This document shows positions 55,684 through 64,000 of a stretch of DNA of 64,000 bases, in pieces. The notes below the pieces were generated by a model. That model did no database searches, was not told the DNA's origin, and saw only the letters and a list, made by a program, of their open reading frames with translations. The first letter of the stretch is position 1. Every line of letters starts with the position of its first letter. Source of the DNA: Anniella stebbinsi (lineage: Eukaryota > Chordata > Lepidosauria > Squamata > Anniellidae). Where the stretch lies: the NCBI GenBank assembly GCA_029215795.1, contig JARDYH010000002.1, positions 130,703,001-130,767,000 on the forward strand, read 5' to 3'. The translations under genes and the position numbers were made by a program.

Positions 55684-55822
55684 GCAGGAGTGGTCAACTT
55701 GTGATCTTCCAGATGTTTCAGACTACAAGTCCCATCAGCCCTAGCCAGCATAGTCAAAAGTGAGAGATGATGGGAGTTGTAGGCCAACCATCTGGAGGGC
55801 CACAAGTTGCCCATCCCTGCTT
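55684..55822. mobile_element. MITE-B related foldback
   Basis: GGTCAACTTGTGATCTTCC faces CTGGAGGGCCACAAGTTG. It is immediately followed by another MITE-B. Confidence 0.75.
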
Positions 55823-55827
55823 ACAGC

Positions 55828-55966
55828 AGCCTTCCCAACCTGGTACCCTCCACATGTTTTGTACTACAATTCCCAGCATTCCTGACCATTGGCCATGTTG
55901 ACTGAGGCTGGTAAGAGTTGAAGTCTAAAACATCTGGTGGGAACCAGGTCGGGAAAGGCTGCTCCA
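55828..55966. mobile_element. MITE-B foldback with ZNF143-like motif
   Basis: GCCTTCCCAACCTGGTACCC faces GGGAACCAGGTCGGGAAAGG. ACTACAATTCCCAGCATTCC lies at 55863-55882. Confidence 0.8.
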
Positions 55967-56304
55967 GTGGATGTGCTTGAGATTGGCCATCCAGCTGTTT
56001 TTGAGTGTTACATGCGTATTCAACAGGGTATATTTTCATTTAAAAAGATGAGAACCACACTTGTCGGAGTTAACCCGGGATAGGCCACCTAGGACTGTCA
56101 GACTCCCTTGCCCAATGCCTCATGTACAAGTCACTGAGAAGCCAACCTATTTTTTATGGTGACATCCCAGATTCATATCCAAGTTACAAGCAAATGAACG
56201 TTTTCAAACATGTACAAGGGAGACGGAAATGCCAGGAGGGACATTTAAATTCAAGTTGTTCTAAGCAAGAAGTGTATCGAAGGTTCCATTCTTGGGTCCA
56301 AACT

Positions 56305-56565
56305 ACACGTGATCTGGCATAGCCTCCTCGTGGAGGGTAAGGCTATCAAGGGCTCCTAGCATGATGGCTACAGCTTACCTTCAGTATCAGAGGCAGCTTG
56401 CCCCTCAGCAACAGTTGTTGGGGAACCTGAACATGAGGGTGCTGTTGCATTCACACCCAGTTTGTGGGATTCCTACAGGCACCTGGTTGGCCACTGCGGG
56501 AACAGAATACTGGACTAGATAGGCCTTTGATCTGATACAGCAGGGCTCTTCTTATGATCTTATAC
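56305..56565 (+). mobile_element. CR1 LINE fragment
   Basis: GGTAAGGCTATCAAGGGCTC, TTCAGTATCAGAGGCAGCTT and GGTTGGCCACTGCGGGAACA are the CR1 3' region. Confidence 0.75.
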
Positions 56566-56928
56566 CAGTTTTTAAATGAAAGTCATACATGAAGTGGTGA
56601 GATTTAATCATGCATTGATGTGGCGGGTGAGTTTTCCTGCCGTTTCCACATCCTATCCATTACCCAGCCTCACACCCTCCCTGTTCCATCAGGCTCATTT
56701 ATAGGATGGGAGCTCGGCTAGAGAAAGTGACCTTAACAGACAGCTGGGGGAGAGGAGGTATATAAAGGTAGAAAGCAGCAGGTGGGAATGTGGTGCACTA
56801 TCCCCCCCCACCCCTGCACATCCCTTTTGCATTTTAAAATCACACACCCAATTTTACACAGTTGGGGAAGAGCTATGCGTAAAAACACAGGTCTGCTCAT
56901 AGCTACACATCGTTTGACCTAAGAAATA

Positions 56929-57321
56929 CTAACCAGCAAGACTTTGGGCTGTGTCAGTTATGTTGGTTGCTTTGGGTTGTTGATTCAACTCACAGTCATT
57001 GGTATAAGCAACATGAAGCATGAACCCACAGTTCTCCAGCCCACAGCAACTTGTCATCTCATGCATGCATTCTGGAGCACTACCAATCAGGGATCCTACT
57101 GGGGTTGGCTCCCTGACTGGCCAGTTTATGCTCGTTTTCTTTTTGCTCTTACCATTCCTCTTGCTGATGCAACAAAGGCCCCGAGCCAACTTCAAACAGA
57201 TTTCCACCCCACAGACCTTCTTCAAAGTAGATTGGAGGGTTGCTCCATACATTGCTGTGTTAGAGGCTTTTGTAGATGCTAAGGATATTGAAAAAGTGCA
57301 GTGATTTGGCATAGCTAACAT
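56929..57321 (-). other. Open stretch of unknown meaning
   Basis: A 130-residue minus-strand frame overlaps two + frames of 112 and 94 residues, so the whole ~390 bp is poor in stops on both strands. The minus frame is cysteine-rich at its C-terminal half (TSCCGLENCGF). I recognise no domain and see no promoter or splice context. It could be a relic, part of the SLC25A37 3' UTR or chance. Confidence 0.2.
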
Positions 57322-58633
57322 GCTACAGATTGGCTGCAGACCCTTGCCGCATGTAGCTGAAGTGGAAGACTAATAGTTATCTATCAGTATCTTGGCTGAA
57401 GCAACTCTGAGCTGAATAAAGAAACCTGGGCTTCGGTCCAAACAACTATGGATCTAGTTACATGCACAGTGACCCAAGGCAGATTTGGGCTTGTACATGT
57501 CTGAGAGCTATCTCTGTCTGAACACCCCCTTCCCAACAAACTGCAGGCTTGTTGTTCTACTGTTCAAAGGGGAAGACAAGACAAAAATTCAGCCAGGCAT
57601 GTTTTTTTCCAGCTAGGCATGAATCCTGAATGCACCGACATCTCGCTCCTGAATAATCTGGCATCCAAGTCTATTGCTCACCAAGATGTTCCACCCATGT
57701 CTGGACTCTACCCACTTCAGACTACAGGTGGGGTTTTATTGATCAAACATTAATCCATTCAAACGCTTTCCTGCACAAAGAAAGCTAGATTGTCAGGGAA
57801 CCTAGCCTTCTCTCTGACATGCTGGTTCTTCCACGTGCGGGGACATTTTTGCACATTTGACAAATGATTTCTCTTTTGTATAGAAACTGCCTGGAACTCA
57901 ATCTTCAAGACCAAGCTAGATTTGAAGTGACAAACCATGTGTCTTGTTCATATGACGCTGAAGCACAAACATCTTTCCCCCCTACCTTTCCTATTGGCTT
58001 TGCAACCCCATATCTATTTTGAATAGAGCAGGCAGCTAGCCATGATACATACATATTCACTTGCGTTACAATAATTTTGTTTTCCTAGCCAAATACTGCA
58101 ATTTCAACCCAAAGCGCCATTTGCTAACCCTGCTTCTGGCCAACACGGCTTTGTCTCTCTTACATTTCAAAAGGAAACGGTAAGGATTGCTCCCCAGTGG
58201 CATGAAGTTATTCAACAGTACATTTCAAGGCCAGGAGAACTGTAGGAATATCTGAATTGTTTGCCTGTGTTTTCAGTGCTCTCCGTTTATATCCACGTGA
58301 TCAGTGCCTGAGGTTAGGAAGGCAACGTAACATGAAAGCCAGCAGGTATGAAGTAGCAGCCAAGCTCATCCAACTGCGGGTCTCAAACATTACCTTCAGT
58401 TTCACACAAATCATTCACTGAGAAGTACTATCTGACAGGTTTAAAATTTAGTGCAAGCTTAACAACAGGCTGCCCTTCTGTTCCACATCTGAGAAAGCCA
58501 GGAACCAAGAGATGCATCATCAAATACGCTTAAGTGGAGATTGAAGAGGCATTTTGCGAATTCAAGTGGGCACCTCTACAATCCCATCGGACTGTCAGGA
58601 ACAGAATCCTCTCTTTGCTAGGGTATACTCCAG

Positions 58634-58738
58634 ATCAGCCTTTCCCAAGCTGATGCTCTCCAGAATGACTTCCATCTTTCATTGGAGATGCAATCTAACA
58701 CATCTTGGGGACCCCGATGTGGAGAAGACTGCTCCAGA
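58634..58738. mobile_element. MITE-B copy, diverged
   Basis: CAGCCTTTCCCAAGCTGATG opens and CATCTTGGGGACCCCGATGT closes. Confidence 0.55.
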
Positions 58739-59907
58739 TAGACCCACTCACACAAACATGTAACCTAGGGTAGGAGAAAGCTACACAAGTTTTCTAACAA
58801 AAATATAAGCCACAGGAAGTTGTTTGTAAAAAGCTGCCCAACATTTTTTATATATATTTTGCCAATTAAATGGCAAAGTTTACAGATCAGAAAGCCATTT
58901 TTCTGACTGATTATCCCTCAATATGATTTTTTTAAAAAAATTAGAACTCTTAAACAGACGCTGCAGCATCAAATTATACAGCCATATCAAGGGAAAGGGT
59001 GATTCCAGATGTGGGGGGGGGGGTTGTAGGCCCAAGAGCGGACTTCTTGAGTTATGGCCGATCCCAAACACTATCCCCTTATGTTAATTATTCCTCTGAA
59101 CACCCATAGCACGGAGGATCACTTCCCCCATGTTGTGCTGCCGCAGTTTTGCATGCATTCCCATCAGCAGTAGCCAATGATATGTGGAGCGGGGAAAGGG
59201 CGCAATGTGACATTACAGCATGCAGTAAGAGCAAAGGATGTAGAGATTTTGTTAAATTTGTTCTGTGTTTCGCAAATCGTCAGGTGTTTTTGTTGTGTCA
59301 TCAGCCGATTGGCAGAATCAGAATTATTGTTGTTGTTATTATTATTATTTTATTATTATTATTGACGTATGATAATTTCATTTCATTTGCACACATGCGC
59401 ATGAGTGCAACATGCATTAGCACAAGTGCACCTTTGTGCAAATCATCCCAAGTGGAAAAAAGTACACATGTCTTCAGAATCCACGTGACTTGGAAAAAGC
59501 CGGTCTGCTGCGGAATACACAAGTTGGAGTCATAGAAATCTAAGCTCACTTGAATCAGTTGCAGATTTCTCCAGCTTCCCTAGTAATAGACCCTATGTAT
59601 CAGGGTGAGACGGGTGGGGGGAAATTAGGCAACACTCCATATGGTTGATGTTTGAAAGCGTAGAATGCGTTAGCCATAACCTGCAGTCCCACTGCAAATA
59701 TACTAAGGGGGAAATGGGGTATGACTAAGGTAGCAGCCACAGTGAAAATCCACAACAGTAGATCCAGCCCCCTATAACCAGCCAAAAAGCTCCTTTCTGT
59801 TTCATTTCCCATCCCTGGCGGTGGATGCCTGGAAGCATTTTCAGTGAGTAACAGCAGCACTTACAATTAAAGCCATTAGGTTCCACTTTTATTCTCCAAA
59901 TGCTAAG

Positions 59908-60047
59908 GCAGCCTTCCCTGATCAGAAGCCCTCCAGATGTTTTGAACAACCACTTCAAAAATTCCTGAGCATTACTCTGCTGGCTGGGGCCGATGGGAAC
60001 TGAAGTCCAAAACCCGCTGAGGGGCACCAAGTTGGGGAAGGCTGTGC
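59908..60047. mobile_element. MITE-B foldback
   Basis: GGCAGCCTTCCCTGATCAG and GCCCTCCAGATGTTTTGAAC face AGGGGCACCAAGTTGGGG. Confidence 0.75.
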
Positions 60048-60084
60048 CAGAGTGGCTCGCCGCAACCAATTCAAACACTCTAGA

Positions 60085-60225
60085 GCAAGGATGGTAGACT
60101 TGTGACCCTCCGTAGATTTTAGCCTACAACTCCCACCAGCCCTTGCCACCACAGCCAATGTTGAAGAATGATGGGAGCTGTAGGCCCAAACATCCATAGG
60201 GCTACAAATTGCCCATCCCTGCTCT
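60085..60225. mobile_element. MITE-B related foldback
   Basis: GCAAGGATGGTAGACTTGTG faces CTACAAATTGCCCATCCCTG. Confidence 0.7.
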
Positions 60226-60308
60226 AGAGCAAGTGTTTTGGAAGTACTACAACAGAGCTGTAGGCTCCCCCTTCTTTCAATCTACAATTTGCAAGTTTAT
60301 GAAGTCTA

Positions 60309-60824
60309 TGGCTCAGTTCGGATGACACATTAGGCAACGGAGGAGGGGGGAACAATCGTCAGTTGTGTTGCTTATTGTGTCATCTGGAGGGCAACACACA
60401 ACGCACACACAACTGACAGTACGTTAATCAGGCACTTTAAACAACGGAGCGAAACAACGGGCTTGCATGTTGTTTAGCCCGAAGCCCTGTTGTTTAAAGT
60501 GTCGGCTGAATTCAGCCCCCCCTCTCTCCGTAGACTATTCCGTTTTGGAATAGAGTTCGGCTACCTAGAGCAGCCAAAAAACCCCGGCCGCTCTATGCAG
60601 CCAGCAGAACTCACGGTGCATGCTGGGATATGGCTGGAGGACACACGGAGGAGAGGCTGCAACCAAAATGGCCGTCGCAAGTTCGTAGCAGCCGGGGCGT
60701 TTGCTGGTTCCGAGCAACGCCGGCTGCAGCATGTCGTCTGTGAAGCTCCTCCTGCCTAACGCACGGTCACTACGTTATTTACCCCCCCCCCCCCGTTACT
60801 TAATATGTCGTCTGAACTGAGCCA
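60309..60824. mobile_element. MITE-K-like element with CpG-rich interior
   Basis: Ends TGGCTCAGTTCGGATGACAC and TGTCGTCTGAACTGAGCCA are inverted, like the 40185 and 40501 copies. The interior (60500-60770) is CpG-rich with CATGCTGGGATATGG and AAAATGGCCGTCGC. A C run at 60783-60794 may be unreliable. Confidence 0.75.
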
Positions 60825-61181
60825 CTGTGTCCAAACAGACACTGTTGAAGAGATAGCCCATTTCCAATTTTCCACCCCAGATTATTCAGCTTAGTCCCCA
60901 GGCGCCTAAAAACAACAACAAAAAGTCTCTCGGTCTAAAATTTGATTTTTTTTTCCCCCTCCAGAAAATGGGTTGTTGCAAGCAAAAGACGACCGTGGGT
61001 ACCTTCAGCAGCAATCCCAATTTGCAAATTGAAGTCTTTGGATGAACAAAACCCCACTGCGGACACCATAAAACCCACAGGATTTCACAGCAGCACGCAC
61101 ACGGATCTATGGCAAGTGCTGAAACTAGTCTACACACCTTCATTTGTATGGGCCAGATAACTGAGCACGCATGCGCACGTG

Positions 61182-61183
<2 letters not shown>

Positions 61184-61243
<60 letters not shown>
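61184..61243. repeat. CA repeat passing into TA repeat
   Basis: About 18 CA units followed by about 12 TA units. Confidence 0.95.
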
Positions 61244-61247
<4 letters not shown>

Positions 61248-62530
61248 GGCTTTGGAGAGACTTTTGATTTTACATTCTCCTCCACTAAAGCTTTTTTATT
61301 TTATTTTTTTGGTTCCAAGGCTTCATCTCTGTGCTGCAACAAAGAGCTGCCTTTCCTTGTCATTTTTTTAAAAAAAAAATGTTTTACTAGAAGCGATTCA
61401 AGGCGATTTCTTTTATGGAAATGTAAACTTGATGCCCCATTCCTGCACACGTTAATTTACACACATTTGTGCAACAGACCTGCATACACCTGCAAGTCAG
61501 GCACAGGGCGAGGGCGGAGGGGGGGCACAGGGAGGAGGAGAAGCAGGCCTGGGGGCTTGGGGGAGAAGTAGGAATAAGTTAAAAAGCCGCAAAACCTACG
61601 CAGAAACTCAGATGCCGGTTTGCCTGCCTGCGTGTCGCTATTTCATAAGTACCTTTAGAAGTTTGAAGTGTTTGCTGAAAGATGCTCAGAGTGATAAGGT
61701 ATTTGGTAGCAGTGAAAAACTGTTGACTTTACCAGACATGGCCACTGAGCTTGGCCTACGAAAAGGAAAAAAAGACTCACATAAGGCAGATTCTCAGTAT
61801 TTCAGAATCTTATGTCCCTTCAAGTTGTCTTCAAGCTGGATATTCAAAGAGCTAGTAAGCACTTTGGGAGAAAGAAAACACACACACACACACCAGCTTC
61901 TCTGCCTCTACGGGCGCTTCCAGGTGAGGGTTTTTATCATCCTACCTCGTTTGGAAGCCTGCTATGACACTGGGCAAGAAGCTATGATTAGAGTCAATCT
62001 GGTTTAGGAAGAATAATGGCGTTTTTCACAAGTTAAAAAAAAAAAAAGTTAAGCCCTTTAAAACACACACAAGCACACACACTCAGCTGTAACTCTTTTA
62101 AAAACCACCCAATTCACCTACATAAAAAAATAAAGGATAAACATTATCCATCTATTTATATCACAGAATTTCTCTCTCTAAACATCTTTGTTCAGCTAAA
62201 AATGGCGTCGCACCTTTATATTTTCAATAGTAATTTTTCTTCTCTCCCCGTCACCCCATGCAAAAAAAAACCCCAAACAGGCAAGCTCACTCTGCAGTTC
62301 CAGTGAGAAAACAAGTACAACCTTGTCTAAAAATTCCTATCACAGTTAACAACTCCATAGGGAAAACAAAGAAACAACTATAAATACTTGTTTAAGGCAA
62401 CAGTCCTTAAACAATTTGGTTGAGCAAAAGCGAAAGGAGGACAAAGAATTCACCAGCATTTCAAAACACATGCGCACACATATACACACAGAACCCAGTT
62501 GTGAATCCACCAGAAAATTTATACACCCGC

Positions 62531-62538
62531 AGAGAGAG

Positions 62539-62589
<51 letters not shown>
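62531..62589. repeat. GA/CT microsatellite just after the SLC25A37 stop
   Basis: A ~58-bp GA tract (CT in the sense of SLC25A37) beginning about 41 nt after the stop codon, so it should be transcribed in the 3' UTR. Confidence 0.95.
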
Positions 62590-62590
<1 letters not shown>

Positions 62591-62630
62591 GTCTCGGAGC
62601 TTGTCAGATGCTGCCGCAGTGCTGGATACG

Positions 62631-63151
62631 TCAGCACGGAGTTCCTTTCTCCAGCTCACGCTTTGTAAGTATGTACTTGAAGAATTCATACACAGACCAG
62701 GCGATGGCAGTCGAAGGCATCTGGTATAACACGCGCGCCTGGACCCCCTTAAAATACCCAGCAACGCCCCCGAGTTGGTACACCGTCCTAAAGGCGTTGG
62801 CCATTCCCGAGAGGTGCCCGCTGATGTTCACAGAACTCAGGACCATGTTCTCCTGAGTGTTGAGGAGGGTCTTGCAGACGTCCAGAGGAGTCGTGGCGGC
62901 CGCTGCCACAGCCCCAGCCAAAGCCCCCGAGACGATGTGCGTGCGAGGGTTGTATTGCCGGCACGGGTTGATCTGTTCCTGCATGATCTCGTAGGTGATG
63001 AAGTGAATGGCCTGGAAAGGGATGTTCATGGTGAGCTGGGTGGTATAGCTCCGGTAGAAGGCTCCTAAGCCTTCAGTCTGCCGCACCGTCCGGATGCACT
63101 CCAAAACAGTCTTGTACGGAGAGTTGTACATCTGCATGCGCTGCTTCACCA
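62631..63151 (-). CDS. SLC25A37: SLC25A37 (mitoferrin-1), last coding exon
   Basis: Mitoferrin-1 is an inner-mitochondrial-membrane carrier that imports ferrous iron for heme and Fe-S synthesis, chiefly in erythroid cells. This exon starts after the acceptor GGAACCCAG (63152-63153 is AG) with a codon split after its first base. It encodes about 173 residues to the TGA at 62631-62633. It opens with VKQRMQMYN, the end of the second carrier signature, whose NPAEV part lies in the previous exon. It then carries [21 protein letters not shown] as family text and the third carrier signature in [16 protein letters not shown], and ends [18 protein letters not shown]. The match is much closer to the SLC25A37 text I remember than to SLC25A28. 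Exons 1-3 lie beyond 64000. No frameshift or internal stop is seen. The open frame extending upstream to 63305 is intron read-through. Confidence 0.95.
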
Positions 63152-64000
63152 CTGGGTTCCGGCACAGGAGCGGCAGGCAGTCACAGACATTGGGCACGTA
63201 CCGAGCCAGGGCGGTAGGCAGAGCAGAGAAAGGGAACGACAACAACAAGAAGAAAAGCCAAATTAGATCCAAGTCACCCATTTTGGTCGCGTGTACCAGT
63301 CCCACAATTGCAAGAAGAGATGGGCGGAGGGGAAACAGTCAGGTAGACTGCTACAAGGGAAGGAGGATTGGGAGCAATTTAGCATTTGTCTGATCACTTG
63401 GGAGCATTTGAGATTCTTCCAGGCACATTGCAAATGGCATTGCTCATTGATAGGGGCTGAAATGCAATTAAAGACGTTTTAACCAAACTTTGATGAGGTT
63501 TTTTTGGGGGGCAATTAAATGGATCACTCCATTAAATTCACATAAAGGTAAATGGCATTTCTGACACAAGAAATGCATTTTCAGATGATGCACACGTGTC
63601 ATAGCAGGCACCACAGAAGATGCATTCCCTATTATATGGGAGAGAAGAGAGAATACCTCTTACTATTGTGTTTGCTATCGGTGATTTTGTGAAACAACTG
63701 TTATCAATCTATATACGTCTGTTTCCCAATCATTGAGGACATTTTAATCCATCGATCTAACAGATCAATTGAATGCAGCAGCCCTGTTAATACAGCATTA
63801 TGAACGCCACAAGAACCGACAGGAATGATGCCGTTTTAATCAAGGCAAAACTCCATTTGGCACACAGGAACACTCACCAAGCCTGTGAAGGCAGGCAGAC
63901 TTCCGCGAGCCATTATTCTCTCCCGCTCTGCGCTACCATGTTGCAGCTCAGTGATACAGCATTACGACACATGCTTTTCACGCAGAAAATCCAGTGGAGG
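63152..64000 (-). other. SLC25A37: SLC25A37 intron 3, partial
   Basis: Follows from the acceptor at 63152-63153. I see no further mitoferrin exon before the window ends. Confidence 0.75.

Larger units (their letters stand above)
55300..62630 (-). other. SLC25A37: Inferred SLC25A37 3' UTR / downstream region
   Basis: Much of this interval is not recognisable repeat and could be transcribed as a long 3' UTR, but its end is not established. A proximal AATAAA (minus) near 61294-61306 and a distal one at 55318-55323 are both possible. Insertions in it include MITE-B pairs, a CR1 fragment and MITE-K-like sequence. Confidence 0.3.

Noticed and set aside
62416..63068. Plus-strand frames opposite the SLC25A37 exon
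   Set aside because: Antisense shadows of the real exon and of the GA repeat.
63152..63305. N-terminal extension of the mitoferrin frame
   Set aside because: It is intron read-through: an AG acceptor at 63152-63153 precedes the family match, and the extension has no carrier homology.

Overview
This looks like a low-gene-density vertebrate nuclear sequence, most likely from a squamate reptile. The repeats include several LINE clades (CR1, L2-like and a probable L1), tRNA-like SINEs, many short foldback DNA transposons with hAT-type 8-bp target duplications, and abundant simple repeats. The species cannot be fixed from the sequence alone.

Only two protein-coding genes can be supported, one at each end and pointing towards each other. 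NKX3-1 lies at the left on the + strand: a CpG-rich promoter with a TATA box at about 6140, coding exon 1 at 6285-6594, a 3.74-kb intron and coding exon 2 at 10335-10744, giving a 239-residue NK-family homeodomain protein. SLC25A37 (mitoferrin-1) lies at the right on the - strand: only its last coding exon (62631-63151) and part of the preceding intron are inside the window, and the rest of the gene lies beyond base 64000. The convergent order agrees with the human 8p21 arrangement as I remember it. About 52 kb separates the two stop codons.

The space between is mostly layered transposons. I use local labels for families I cannot name. MITE-A is a ~320-bp foldback with ends TAGG(G/C)TGACCA; two copies have perfect 8-bp target duplications. 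MITE-B is a ~120-140-bp foldback containing ACTACAA(T/C)TCCCAG. MITE-C has ends ACAGTGGAGG. The most unusual objects are three GC-rich hAT-like elements with exact 8-bp duplications (26719-27508, 34198-35782, 44996-46116). The second carries four ~190-bp near-perfect palindromes repeated every ~242-249 bp. Insertions within insertions give a relative history at several sites. Two stretches of apparently single-copy DNA (about 21290-21720 and 41540-42080) are candidates for regulatory elements, but this is a guess without alignment.
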